64,000 nucleotides of DNA from RBC038 sp041390625. GTDB lineage: Bacteria > Chloroflexota > Dehalococcoidia > UBA2979. Positions 43,255-51,564 of this stretch are shown here, piece after piece. The translations under genes and the position numbers were made by a program. The stretch spans positions 1 through 64,000 of the forward strand of contig JAWKPM010000012.1 of NCBI GenBank assembly GCA_041390625.1, written 5' to 3'. The notes beneath the pieces were generated by a model, which did not search any database, was not told the origin of the DNA, and saw only the letters and a list, made by a program, of their open reading frames with translations. Positions within the stretch are counted from its first letter, which is position 1; each line of letters opens with the position of its first letter.

Positions 43255-43441
43255 ACTGGCACGGGTGCTGGCCTGCGCGTCGGAGTCTGGACTCGCTCAA
43301 CCAACGAGAGGGCCAGAGCCTCAGGTACCCCTCCGGACCCGTACCGTCCCGGCAGGTCATCTGCGTCGTCATCGGCCCCTACGCACGTGACTGGGAGACC
43401 TGGGCGCGCGTTGCCGACGACACTCGGGGAGAAGCGACCGC

Positions 43442-43954
43442 CTACGTCTCTTGAACGGCCAGGCGCGCTCGGGCGATCGCCTCAGCGGTGTTCACGCCAG
43501 GTGTGTCGCGGACCAGAATCCGATCGAGCCATTTGATGCTGGTGAAGCAGGCCGCGCCGGGCACGACGAGGCGACTCGGTCCTCCATGAAGGTGGCTAAG
43601 CGGCCTGTCGTTCAGCTGCACCGCCACCAGAGCGTGTTTCGCCTCCTCCAGCGGAATGGTGAATCGGAAGTCGCCGGCCGCGAACTCAACGTACGCTCCG
43701 TCGCCGGCAACCTCAGCCGCCGCGAGCAAGTCCTCAACTGACACACCCGACCAACGCTGCTCGGGAGCCGTCCAGCCTTCATCGCAGGCAAAGTCCTCGG
43801 CGAGCGTCACTCGCGGGAGGCGGTCGAGGTCGCGGCCCGCGAGCTCCAACGGCTTCCGGACGAGACCCTCCACCCGCAGGCGGTGATTCGTCGACTCTTC
43901 ACGATGCGGCTGGTGTTCTGGCAGGCTTTCGAGCACGCGTGGCTGGTCAGGCAC
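43442..43954 (-). CDS. Small molybdopterin-binding (sulfite oxidase-like) domain protein
   Basis: A 170-residue protein resembling the core of oxidoreductase molybdopterin-binding domains: a strand VEGLVRKPLELAGRDLDRLP, FACDEGWTAPEQRWSGVSVE with the Cys that would ligand molybdenum, and LSHLHGGPSRLVVPGAACFT followed by SIKWLDRI. It has no signal peptide. GTG 43954 follows AGGGAG, and the preceding PAS gene stops inside it, so the two overlap by eight bases. It could handle sulfite, nitrate or another oxo-anion; the substrate is open. Confidence 0.7.
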   Translation of the reverse strand: MPDQPRVLESLPEHQPHREESTNHRLRVEGLVRKPLELAGRDLDRLPRVTLAEDFACDEGWTAPEQRWSGVSVEDLLAAAEVAGDGAYVEFAAGDFRFTIPLEEAKHALVAVQLNDRPLSHLHGGPSRLVVPGAACFTSIKWLDRILVRDTPGVNTAEAIARARLAVQET

Positions 43955-44423
43955 TTTCGGAACTCCCTTCAGACGCCGCCCCAGGGGCTGACGCCGCAAT
44001 CTTGTCTCGGAGCTCGCGCAATTCGCGTCGCAGCTCCCGTTCCTGAGCCCAGCGTTCGGTGATGTCTCGAGCGTGTGCGAGTGCGCCGCTGACCTCGCCG
44101 TCGGCGTCGTGGATGATCGCGAAGGCCAACTCGACGTAGATGGTCTCCCCGTCGCCGCGAACCGACCTCGTGGGCATCGCTTGCCCGCGATACTTGGTGT
44201 CGCCCGCCGCGAGCGCACGCTCGTAGCCGCGCCAGTGAGCTTCGCGGAACTGTTCCGGGATGATCAGGTCGAGGCTTTGGCCGATCGCCGCCGCGGGCGT
44301 GTGCCCGAACATGCGCTCCGCCGCCTCGTTCCACGCTCGAATGATGCCCTCGCGGTCCGCGAAGACAATTGCGTCCGGGGCCTGCTCAAAGAGCAGGTCG
44401 GTCACTCCATTCTCATGCGCCAT
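43947..44423 (-). CDS. PAS-domain sensor protein
   Basis: A 158-residue single PAS domain: FEQAPDAIVFADREGIIRAW, NEAAERMFGHTPAAAIGQSL, LIIPEQFREAHWRGYERAL, VELAFAIIHDADGEVSGALA, HARDITERWAQE, then a short coiled coil. It has no kinase or output domain, so it must signal through a partner or bind a cofactor such as heme or flavin. ATG 44423 is chosen because GGGGAG lies seven bases before it. It overlaps the hemerythrin gene upstream and the molybdopterin gene downstream, forming a three-gene operon. Confidence 0.85.
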   Translation of the reverse strand: MAHENGVTDLLFEQAPDAIVFADREGIIRAWNEAAERMFGHTPAAAIGQSLDLIIPEQFREAHWRGYERALAAGDTKYRGQAMPTRSVRGDGETIYVELAFAIIHDADGEVSGALAHARDITERWAQERELRRELRELRDKIAASAPGAASEGSSESA

Positions 44424-44979
44424 GGCCATGCTCCCCTTGCGAACTCCGCGAACGCGATGGCGCTGCCTCTCCCTGAGCCTCGTGCCGTGATCGTGTTCCG
44501 ACCGAGTCGCCGCGAGCGTGTTCGCAGACCCAGCCGGGCGGCAGCGTCCCGCTGGTAATCAGATCGTTGAGCCTGGCGAGTTCGGCGGCGTCGAGCACGT
44601 TGTCGGCCGCGGGGTACAGGATCACCTCCTCCTTATCGTTATGTGCGGTGAGGAGGTTCGAGAGCTGTGTGTAGATGTGTTGCGCGGAGGCCGCGTCAGT
44701 TTCCTCGGCCGCTGCACGTTCGACCGCGTCGAGGGCCAGCCAGATCTCGCCGTGCTCGCGCAGCATGACCGCGACCGGCGCGATCAGCCCGAGCTCGCGC
44801 AGGGCCGGGAAGAGGAACTCCTCCTCGAGATAGATGTGCCTGCGCAACGCGTCGGCGGCGCGACGCAGTGGTTCGGCAGTCCAGCTGCCGCTTGCCAGGT
44901 GTTGGCTGAACGCCGAGAGGCCCCGGTCGATCTCGTGATGCTCGGCCTCCAGAGCCGCGGCGACCGTCTGTTCGCGCAT
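44413..44979 (-). CDS. Hemerythrin HHE-domain protein
   Basis: A 188-residue HHE protein that should bind a di-iron centre. The ligand residues appear in order: AEHHEIDRGL, RRHIYLEEEFLFPAL, MLREHGEIW, and LLTAHNDKEEVILYPAADN. Relatives act in nitric-oxide stress and Fe-S repair (YtfE/Ric type) or oxygen sensing. Residues after 155 are a variable charged tail. The ATG at 44979 follows GAGGAGG. It overlaps the PAS gene by 11 bases and is the first gene of that operon. Confidence 0.88.
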   Translation of the reverse strand: MREQTVAAALEAEHHEIDRGLSAFSQHLASGSWTAEPLRRAADALRRHIYLEEEFLFPALRELGLIAPVAVMLREHGEIWLALDAVERAAAEETDAASAQHIYTQLSNLLTAHNDKEEVILYPAADNVLDAAELARLNDLITSGTLPPGWVCEHARGDSVGTRSRHEAQGEAAPSRSRSSQGEHGHGA

Positions 44980-45115
44980 CACACCTCCTCGCTTCGCACG
45001 GCTGTCACACCGGCCCCTGAAACCTTCAGCTCATCCCGGCGCGGCCATCCCTGTGACGTCCGTTGCACTCGGGGCGGCGCTCCCCGGAGGGTCGACGTCC
45101 AACCGCACTCAACGG

Positions 45116-45856
45116 TCACGCCGTCGCTCCCAGCTTCGATGGTGCGACGAGCGTTATCTCGCCGTGGTCAATCGCGATCGCACCCGTGGCCTCCAGCGCC
45201 TTGAGCGCTCGGGCGACCACTTCGCGACTCGTACCAGCCATCTCGGCTAGCTCGCGTTGCGTCACACGTCGGTTGAGGTCAGCGCCCGCACCGACTCCGG
45301 CGTGCGGCGTCACCGATTGCAGGAGGATGCGCGCGACACGCTCTGAGACGTGGCGGAATGACAGGTCCTCAACGAGCTCCACGAGATGACGCAGGCGCCC
45401 CGCGAGCGCCTGCACCATGGTTTCGGCGAGCCCCGGCGTCTCCGCGATCACAGCGATGAACGCGTCACGCGGCACGCGTAGTAGTTCGGTACGCTCCAGT
45501 GCGATCGCTGTGGCCGGGTTCGGGCCTCCATCGAGCGCGGCGACCTCGTTGAACGACGCGCCGGCGGGCACGAAGCGGAGCACCTGTTCGCGTCCGCCGG
45601 CGGACAGGGTCGAGATCTTGATCAGCCCGTCCTCCACCACAAACAGCCCGGCCGACGGCTCCGCCTGGAGGATGACGACCTCGCCCGGTTGATAGGTGCG
45701 GCGAGTTCCGAGCTCGCGCAGCCGGCGCCGGACCTCAGCCGGGACCGCCATGAGGAGAGGCAACGGTTCGGGGTAGGACGGTTCCGCCGTCGGTCCGCGC
45801 TCGCCGCGAGATCCCGCGGGCACTTCGGTCGATGCCGCCTGCGCCTCAAGCCTCAT
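45116..45856 (-). CDS. Crp/Fnr-family transcriptional regulator
   Basis: A 246-residue Crp/Fnr protein: sensor domain (LPLLMAVPAEVRRRLRELGT, LQAEPSAGLFVVEDGLIKIS, GREQVLRFVPAGASFNEVAA) and winged helix (VTQRELAEMAGTSREVVARA, LKALEATGAIAIDHGEITL). The first 30 residues lack cysteines, so it does not carry an Fnr-type cluster. It is close in architecture to the regulator at 42565 but different in sequence. It is the third gene of the rrf2 - 83-residue - crp set and overlaps the 83-residue gene. Confidence 0.88.
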   Translation of the reverse strand: MRLEAQAASTEVPAGSRGERGPTAEPSYPEPLPLLMAVPAEVRRRLRELGTRRTYQPGEVVILQAEPSAGLFVVEDGLIKISTLSAGGREQVLRFVPAGASFNEVAALDGGPNPATAIALERTELLRVPRDAFIAVIAETPGLAETMVQALAGRLRHLVELVEDLSFRHVSERVARILLQSVTPHAGVGAGADLNRRVTQRELAEMAGTSREVVARALKALEATGAIAIDHGEITLVAPSKLGATA

Positions 45857-46097
45857 GACGTGCCTCTATCGCCGTGGCTCGGGCGCGGTCTCTGGCCAAC
45901 TCGCAGGCACCCTCATGGCAGAGTCCGGCGATCCGCGCTTCCCGGTACGCCGACAACACCGGCGGCAAGAGTTGGCGGGCGACCGCGGCGCGGTTGGCTG
46001 CGGAGATGCCCTGACCCAGTACCTCATCGACGACCATTCGGGTCGCAACTATCAGGTCGAGCTCGTCCGGCGACAGCTCCTTGAGGTCAACGCCCAC
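45846..46097 (-). CDS. Small uncharacterised protein between rrf2 and crp
   Basis: An 83-residue, mostly helical protein (LSPDELDLIVATRMVVDEVL, AANRAAVARQLLPPVLSAYR) with CHEGACELARDRAR near the end, where two cysteines could bind a metal or form a redox pair. There is no known family. It overlaps rrf2 by 11 bases and crp by 11 bases, so it is part of a three-gene transcriptional unit, all regulators, and may be an accessory sensor. Confidence 0.6.
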   Translation of the reverse strand: MGVDLKELSPDELDLIVATRMVVDEVLGQGISAANRAAVARQLLPPVLSAYREARIAGLCHEGACELARDRARATAIEARHEA

Positions 46098-46641
46098 GGG
46101 TCGCCTCCGAGGCTGGGACTTCGGCCATGGCGCGATCCGTCCGCGACATTGCGGCGGGCGATCGGTGGACGGACGGCTTGGCCGGGTCGCCTGACGGCGC
46201 CCGGGGCGTCATCCTACGACGCCTCGCCGGGCTCGCGAGATCGGCAAAGGTGGTTGCGCGGAGCCTGGCGAGCATGGCTTCTTCTGCTTCGACCCACGGG
46301 TCATGCAGCGAGCACGCACCCCCGCTGTTGCAGGGCGTGCCCCGCAACAGGCACTCGCGGAGCTCGGTCCGGCCCTCGACGGCCTCGATCACTTCCAGCA
46401 GCGTCACGTCCTGCGGCGGGTTGACGAGTTCGTAGCCGCCCTCCTGTCCCGCGGTGGCGCCGAGCACTCCGGAGCGGACCAGATCGGCGAGGATGCGCGA
46501 CAGGTACTTCTGCGGAATCGACATCCGCGCGGCGATCTCGCGTGCCTTCCGGCGCGATCCGAAATGGGCCGCGATGTCGAGAACCGCGCGGATCGCGTAG
46601 TCGCCCCGCTTGCCAAGTACGAGCTGCACTGGCGACCTCAC
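46087..46641 (-). CDS. Rrf2-family regulator with three-cysteine motif
   Basis: A 184-residue Rrf2 protein closely resembling the one at 11051: KRGDYAIRAVLDIAAHFGSR, RKAREIAARMSIPQKYLSRI, GGYELVNPPQDV, and CLLRGTPCNSGGACSLHDPW with the Fe-S cysteines. NsrR-like nitric-oxide sensing or IscR-like cluster sensing are the two options; the cluster context (hemerythrins, NnrS-like proteins) favours nitric oxide. GTG 46641 follows GGAGAGG, and the protein then begins near the standard winged helix. Repeats upstream may be its operator. Confidence 0.85.
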   Translation of the reverse strand: MRSPVQLVLGKRGDYAIRAVLDIAAHFGSRRKAREIAARMSIPQKYLSRILADLVRSGVLGATAGQEGGYELVNPPQDVTLLEVIEAVEGRTELRECLLRGTPCNSGGACSLHDPWVEAEEAMLARLRATTFADLASPARRRRMTPRAPSGDPAKPSVHRSPAAMSRTDRAMAEVPASEATRGR

Positions 46642-46655
46642 GATCCTCTCCGGCG

Positions 46656-46702
46656 GTCTACGTTTACCGAAATAGTAGACAAAGCTCAAGCCCGGCGTCT
46701 AC
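46656..46702. promoter_or_regulatory. Three GTCTAC/GTAGAC half-sites upstream of rrf2 and the cupin gene
   Basis: GTCTAC at 46656, GTAGAC at 46675 and GTCTAC at 46697 give two overlapping inverted repeats in the divergent region between an Rrf2 gene and a cupin gene. Spacing between the outer copies is 41 bases, close to four helical turns. A regulator-binding site is likely; its identity is inferred only from position. Confidence 0.4.
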
Positions 46703-46833
46703 CATGCCGATGACGTCGACCGATGCGGTGGACGAACGGTCCCGCCTCAGGGGACCGCCGGCGGCGTACGCACGGACGGGCCCCGCATCCGAAGCAGAGT
46801 CGGTCGCCGCCTAGTCGTCGGGAGGACGCGACC

Positions 46834-47208
46834 GTGCCAGACCATGCCTATCTCCGCACGCACACATTGAAGGCCGAGCACCTCCTGCTCGACCTGGGCG
46901 AGGCGTCCACCGAGCTTGAGGCGATCCGAGGCGAGACAGACCGCCACGCCGTGACGCTCGTCCGCGAGGGCGGGCTCAGCGTGGTCCTGACGCAGCTGAA
47001 GGCGGGAGGGGTGCTCCACGAGCATGCTGCTCCGGGCCCCGCAACGGTTCAAGTGCTCGACGGGAAGGTGCGATTCACGCTCGGCGACGAACACTTCGAG
47101 GCCCCGAGCGGGCGGCTTGTCGCGTTTGACGGCGGCATCCGACACGGAGTCCAGGCGATCGAGGACTCCACGCTGCTGCTGACCTTGAGCGCTCCTGGCG
47201 ACACATAG
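46834..47208 (+). CDS. Cupin-domain protein
   Basis: A 124-residue single-domain cupin: LTQLKAGGVLHEHAAPGPAT, VQVLDGKVRFTLGDEHFEA, PSGRLVAFDGGIRHGVQAIE. The metal-binding histidines are in HEH and the second motif's H. The fold binds iron, zinc or similar; cupins near denitrification regulators may act in redox signalling. GTG 46834 follows GGGAGGA at good spacing. It is divergent from the Rrf2 gene. Confidence 0.8.
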   Translation: MPDHAYLRTHTLKAEHLLLDLGEASTELEAIRGETDRHAVTLVREGGLSVVLTQLKAGGVLHEHAAPGPATVQVLDGKVRFTLGDEHFEAPSGRLVAFDGGIRHGVQAIEDSTLLLTLSAPGDT

Positions 47209-47230
47209 CACCAGGGGAACGGAGCGAGCG

Positions 47231-47566
47231 GTGAAGGTGACCTGCGGCTGGGCGTCCTTCTTCGATCCGCTCCGGCGAGAGCAGGTCGCGAGGGGGCGTG
47301 TCGCCGTCGTGGATCCTCCCCTGCCCTGTCCCGGTTCTGGTGTGTGGATCGGCGAGGTGACGTACCTGCGGGGATTCGCTTCGCTTCGCCGCCGGCAGCG
47401 CGACATCTGGCTCCTCCAGTTTGAAGACGGTGGCGCGGATCGCTGGGTCGAGCTGACGTCTGTCGATCGTGCGTGGGCACCATCCGGCCTCCGGGCGACG
47501 GCACAGATTCAGACCTTCGACGGCCGATTCCCGACGGAGCTCACCGAGCTCGGCGGAGACGGCTGA
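47231..47566 (+). CDS. Uncharacterised 111-residue protein
   Basis: Follows the cupin gene by 22 bases on the same strand. It starts with GTG behind GGAGCGAG. Composition is globular (WIGEVTYLRGFASLRRRQRD, IWLLQFEDGGADRWVELTSV). No domain or homologue is recognised. It is plausible as the second gene of the cupin transcript. Confidence 0.5.
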   Translation: MKVTCGWASFFDPLRREQVARGRVAVVDPPLPCPGSGVWIGEVTYLRGFASLRRRQRDIWLLQFEDGGADRWVELTSVDRAWAPSGLRATAQIQTFDGRFPTELTELGGDG

Positions 47567-47642
47567 GATCGGCGCCGAAAGAGGCATGACCGCCGGGCGC
47601 AGCCCGCCTGCGGGCCAATCACGCTGAGAGGGAGAGGCCGTG

Positions 47643-48998
47643 ATGCAGAGCCGTGGCACCGCGGGTAATCGCATCCACGTCCTCTTCATCGCCACCGCAC
47701 TCGGCTTCGCGCTGCTCGGTGGCCTGCTGCTGGCGGTCGCGCTGCCTGTCGACGCGGCACTGCGGGGGACCATTGGGGTGAGCTGGGTCGTGCACGCACA
47801 GGTCCACGGCCACCTGCAGACGGTTGGGTTTGTCGGTCTGTTCATCGTCGGGATGACGTACCGGCTTCTTCCGGGATTCAGCGGGACGCAGCAGCTCCCG
47901 TTCCCCCGCCTCGTGGTGCCGTCGTTCTGGCTGCTCGCCGGCGGCGTGCTCGCGCGGGCGCTCGGTCAGCCGGCGGCCGAGCATCCGGCGTTTGCCGCCG
48001 TGATGGCGGCGGGGGCCTGGGCGGAGTTGCTCGGAGGCATCTGTTTCGCCGCCAACGTCTTCCCGCTGGCGTGGCGCGCGAGCCGTGGAGGCCAGCCGTT
48101 CGCACCGTTCTTCCTTGCCGGTGCGGGCTGGTTCGTGGTGCAGGAGGCGCTCGGCGCGCTGTGGCTGACTCGGCTGGGCATCGATAATGGTCGCGTGCTG
48201 CCGGTCGACCGTGACGGCGTGCTGGTGTTCCTGCAGCTCTTCGGCTTCCACCTCCTGTTCATCCTCGGCGTGGCGCTGCGCTCGTTCCCCGTGTTCTTCG
48301 CCGCCAGACGGCCGGGCATGCGCGACGTCTTGCCTCCGTTTGTCCTCCTGCAAACAGGGATCGCCCTGTTCACCGCTGCGGGGCTCGTCGACGTCCTGCA
48401 GCTCGGGGCGCACTGGCTCCTCGAGGACCTGGGTGCGCTGCTCGTCGGGACCGGGCTGCTGTGGGCCACATCGTTCACGGGCTGGTGGCGGCGGCCCACC
48501 CGGATCCGCCCGGCGTCCCGCCCGTTTGCATACACGCTGCAGCCGGCGATGGCCTGGCTGAGCCTCGCGAGCCTGCTCTTTGCTGCCTACGGCGTGCGGG
48601 GGCTGGGGCGCTCCGCCCCGCTGACGTTCACGGAGATCGATGCCACGCGGCACATCGTCGCCATTGGCGTCGTGCTGATGACGATCGTCAGCATGGCGCA
48701 GCTGGTCATCCCCGAGTTCGCGAGCGAGCGGCTGGTGGGGCGGCAGGGAGCGTGGCGGGGCGCGGCATTCGGTGCGGCGCTCTCGGTTGCCACCGTGGCG
48801 CGCGCCTTTCCCCGGTTCTTCACGACCCAGCTGCAGGGCGAGACGGTCTACTGGCTGATGGCCCTGGCCGGGCTCACCGCGATGGCCGTCCTCGGACTGC
48901 TGGCCTTCTACTTCGGTCGCGGCGTGCGCGACTATCGGAAGGTGATCGAGACGGCGGCGGCTCGGCTTGAACGCCCGCCTCCACGCAGCGACTGGTGA
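47643..48998 (+). CDS. NnrS-like heme/copper membrane protein
   Basis: A 451-residue protein with about 12 membrane helices. The motif HAQVHGHLQTVGFVGLFIVG, followed by MTYRLLP, matches the paired histidines of NnrS and heme-copper-oxidase-like proteins; LFGFHLLFILGVALRSFPVF and TEIDATRHIVAIGVVLMTIV supply further His near helices. NnrS protects cells from nitric oxide during denitrification. ATG 47643 is preferred (GGAGAGG upstream); a GTG directly before it is also possible. It is convergent with a second membrane protein of the same kind. Confidence 0.75.
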   Translation: MQSRGTAGNRIHVLFIATALGFALLGGLLLAVALPVDAALRGTIGVSWVVHAQVHGHLQTVGFVGLFIVGMTYRLLPGFSGTQQLPFPRLVVPSFWLLAGGVLARALGQPAAEHPAFAAVMAAGAWAELLGGICFAANVFPLAWRASRGGQPFAPFFLAGAGWFVVQEALGALWLTRLGIDNGRVLPVDRDGVLVFLQLFGFHLLFILGVALRSFPVFFAARRPGMRDVLPPFVLLQTGIALFTAAGLVDVLQLGAHWLLEDLGALLVGTGLLWATSFTGWWRRPTRIRPASRPFAYTLQPAMAWLSLASLLFAAYGVRGLGRSAPLTFTEIDATRHIVAIGVVLMTIVSMAQLVIPEFASERLVGRQGAWRGAAFGAALSVATVARAFPRFFTTQLQGETVYWLMALAGLTAMAVLGLLAFYFGRGVRDYRKVIETAAARLERPPPRSDW

Positions 48999-49022
48999 CC
49001 CTCGGACGCCGCAGCCCGCCGG

Positions 49023-50168
49023 CTAGCTACGCAATCGGGTTGCGCGGGGCGCTGCGGTGAGCAGGCGCCCGGCGACCACCGAGCCGGCGCTGAGGATCAG
49101 GAAGAGCACGATCGCCAGCGCCTGAATCAGGCCGGCCCAGCGCCGCAGTTCCGTCCCCTCGGTGAAGTCGGCTCCAACGCGCAGCAACAGGGCTCCATCG
49201 AGCACGGCCAGCGGCACGTACAGGAGCGGTGTGTACGGAAAGCGCAGACCGGTGACCGCCGGAGCGATGATCGGCTCGTGAGCGATGATCGCTCCGAAGA
49301 CGAAGCCGATGAAAAACGCGTGCACCACGGCGTCGTACTCCAGCCCGCCTTGGACCCCGGCGCTGAAGAGCAGGACGCCCGACAGCACGAGCCAGACCGA
49401 GGCCGTCAGCACTCCGACCGCCGCGAAGCGAGACAGTCCGTCGGTCCGAACCGTGCGCAGGGCGACGTCCCGGCGCATGAGCCAGATCGGTCCGACCGCG
49501 AGCGCGATACCCAGCAGACGTGTCCCGACGTCGAGGTCCGACCCTGCCACTGCCGGCCCGAGCAGCAGCAGCGCGACGATGCCCACCCCGAACCACGCGT
49601 CGATGCTCGAGAAGCGCTGGAAACGGATGATCTCGAGGCGCTCGGCTCCGATCGTGAGCACGAGGAACGACATCCACCAGAGCACGACACGACGCATGCT
49701 CTCGCCGTCCCACCAGATCGCGGCCGCAATCGTGAGGCAGACGCCGCCAGCGAGGAGCACGGCAAAGGACGGCAGGCGATGCCGCGCCAGCAGGATGGCG
49801 ATGTTCAGCGAGTAAGCGAGCCCGGCGAACGTCGCGAGCAGCGGCGGGATCGGCGTCGGCGCATCGACGATGAGCGCAACCCCCGCGGCAGCACTCAGGG
49901 CCGGGGCGGCGAACGCAGGCAGGCTGCGCACTGCCACCGCCCGCTCGACGGCGATCACGGTGCCGACAAAGCCCACGACCATCAGACCACCATGCCGGAG
50001 CATGAGGTCGCCATCGGCGGACGGTAGATCCCAGCCGATGCGGGCGACGCCGGCCCAGAGCCCGAGCAGGAGCGCGGCAACGGCCGCGAGCATGAACGGT
50101 GCGACACGCCGTTGTGCCGATGCCGTCTGCTCGATCACGTGTCCCCTGCTGGGGCCCTGGACGCTCAC
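49023..50168 (-). CDS. Second NnrS-like membrane protein
   Basis: A 381-residue membrane protein with roughly 11 helices. MLRHGGLMVVGFVGTVIAVE near the start and VVHAFFIGFVFGAIIAHEPI near the end carry membrane His residues placed as in NnrS-type proteins. It likely acts with the downstream-reading DUF2249-hemerythrin gene, which it overlaps by four bases. Exact function is unknown; a heme-binding nitric-oxide tolerance protein is the best guess. Confidence 0.6.
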   Translation of the reverse strand: MSVQGPSRGHVIEQTASAQRRVAPFMLAAVAALLLGLWAGVARIGWDLPSADGDLMLRHGGLMVVGFVGTVIAVERAVAVRSLPAFAAPALSAAAGVALIVDAPTPIPPLLATFAGLAYSLNIAILLARHRLPSFAVLLAGGVCLTIAAAIWWDGESMRRVVLWWMSFLVLTIGAERLEIIRFQRFSSIDAWFGVGIVALLLLGPAVAGSDLDVGTRLLGIALAVGPIWLMRRDVALRTVRTDGLSRFAAVGVLTASVWLVLSGVLLFSAGVQGGLEYDAVVHAFFIGFVFGAIIAHEPIIAPAVTGLRFPYTPLLYVPLAVLDGALLLRVGADFTEGTELRRWAGLIQALAIVLFLILSAGSVVAGRLLTAAPRATRLRS

Positions 50169-50920
50169 TGTGCCTGCCGTATCTTCGCCGCCGCCCGCTC
50201 CATTTCCGCGTAGAGGTCGCTCGCCGCTTCGGACGTGAGATGTGTGTCGAGCAACGGGAGGTAGACCTCCTCCTCCTTCGCGAAATGCACGGTGATGAGG
50301 GCGTACAGCCCGAACGCCAGTCTGCGCAGCGACGCAAGCTCTGCGGGCGTCGCGGCTCGAGCGCCGATCGTGTGCTTGAGCGTTGTCAGTTCGGAGATCA
50401 GGCGTGCGACCGCGGCATGGTCGTGGGACATCGTGGCTGTTGCCTGCGGCGCGCCCATCAGCCTGGCGACGGCCGGGTACAGCACCTGATCTTCTGCCTG
50501 CGCGTGCACCAGGAGGTGCCCCTGAAGGAACTCGACGGCGGCGCCGAGTCGATCGCCAAGCTCCTGGCTCCCCGGTTCAGCCGCCTCTCCGAGAGCGCGC
50601 AGCTCGTCGATGTGGGGCAGGAGCTCACGGTGCTCGTCGCGGATCGGCTCCGTCGGCCGCTCGCTCGCTTCCGTTGCCGTCGAAGGCAGGCCCTGCTTGG
50701 TGATGCGGACCGCCCAGCGTTCCGGGCCGGACTCGAGCAGCTCCCATCCGACCTGCCCTGCGCGCTCGGCCTGGAACTGGTAGTAAAGCGGTTTGGGCTC
50801 GTGGTCGTTGACGAGCACGAACGACTCGCCGGGCTTCAGCTCGTCGAAGCGCGAGAAGATCAGCGGGTGCCGGTCGCGTGGTTGCAGCTCGCGCACGTCC
50901 AACTCGGGTGCGTCGGGCAT
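50165..50920 (-). CDS. DUF2249-hemerythrin fusion protein
   Basis: A 251-residue protein. Residues 1-70 are DUF2249 (LDVRELQPRDRHPLIFSRFD, LNDHEP-type VLVNDHEPKPLYYQFQAE); residues 95-240 are a hemerythrin domain with iron ligands in IRDEHRELLPHIDEL, LLVHAQAEDQVLYPAV, MSHDHAAVARLI, and ITVHFAKEEEVYLPLLDTH. Such fusions are common in denitrification loci and thought to sense or buffer nitric oxide or oxygen. ATG 50920 follows GGGAGGA; an upstream GTG is less likely. It is coupled to the downstream NnrS-like gene. Confidence 0.88.
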   Translation of the reverse strand: MPDAPELDVRELQPRDRHPLIFSRFDELKPGESFVLVNDHEPKPLYYQFQAERAGQVGWELLESGPERWAVRITKQGLPSTATEASERPTEPIRDEHRELLPHIDELRALGEAAEPGSQELGDRLGAAVEFLQGHLLVHAQAEDQVLYPAVARLMGAPQATATMSHDHAAVARLISELTTLKHTIGARAATPAELASLRRLAFGLYALITVHFAKEEEVYLPLLDTHLTSEAASDLYAEMERAAAKIRQAQ

Positions 50921-51040
50921 GTGTTCCTCCCAGGTTCCTTGAGTCGCCGCTTGGATCTTCACCATCCTCGCCGCGCGGGCTCCGGGCGGCAGTGACTTCT
51001 GTCACCGGTGCGCGTGCACGTTGGGTGCACAATCGGACCT

Positions 51041-51421
51041 ATGAGTGCCCGCGTCTGGCTACGCCGCGCCTACCATCCCTCGACGCCCAATGACGGCCAT
51101 CGCGTGCTGGTCGACCGGGTATGGCCCCGCGGTGTGACTCGAGCGGCTCTTCAGCTCGACGAGTGGTGTCGCGAGGTCGCCCCGAGTGACGCGCTGCGGC
51201 GATGGTACGGGCATGACGTCCAGCGCTGGGCCGAGTTCAAGAAGCGTTACCACGAGGAACTTGCACACGGGGAGCCAGCCGCCGCTCTCGCAACACTGGT
51301 CGAGCGCGCGCGAGTCGGACGCCTGACGCTCGTTTTCGGTGCTCGCGACGCCCCCCACAGCCAGGCGGCGGTGCTGCGGGAAGTCATCGAGGCGGCGCTC
51401 GCGGATTCCGTTAGGCGATGA
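51041..51421 (+). CDS. DUF488-family protein
   Basis: A 126-residue DUF488 protein: LRRAYHPSTPNDGHRVLVDR, VWPRGVTRAALQLDEWCREV, APSDALRRWYGHDVQRWAEF, and the conserved AHGEPAAALATLVERA and LVFGARDAPHSQAAVLREVI. The family is common next to redox and denitrification genes, without a settled function. ATG 51041 fixes the start at the canonical N terminus. Confidence 0.8.
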   Translation: MSARVWLRRAYHPSTPNDGHRVLVDRVWPRGVTRAALQLDEWCREVAPSDALRRWYGHDVQRWAEFKKRYHEELAHGEPAAALATLVERARVGRLTLVFGARDAPHSQAAVLREVIEAALADSVRR

Positions 51422-51564
51422 GCGAAGAGCCCCGGGCATCGCGGCAAGAACAGCCGTCGGTGCGGGCCATCGAGCAGCATCGCTCCGACTCGCCCCCGCG
51501 ATGAGGTACAAGATCGCTGTGGCTTGCCCGAGATCGGGCAAGCAGTTGCCGGAGCGAGGGCCTG

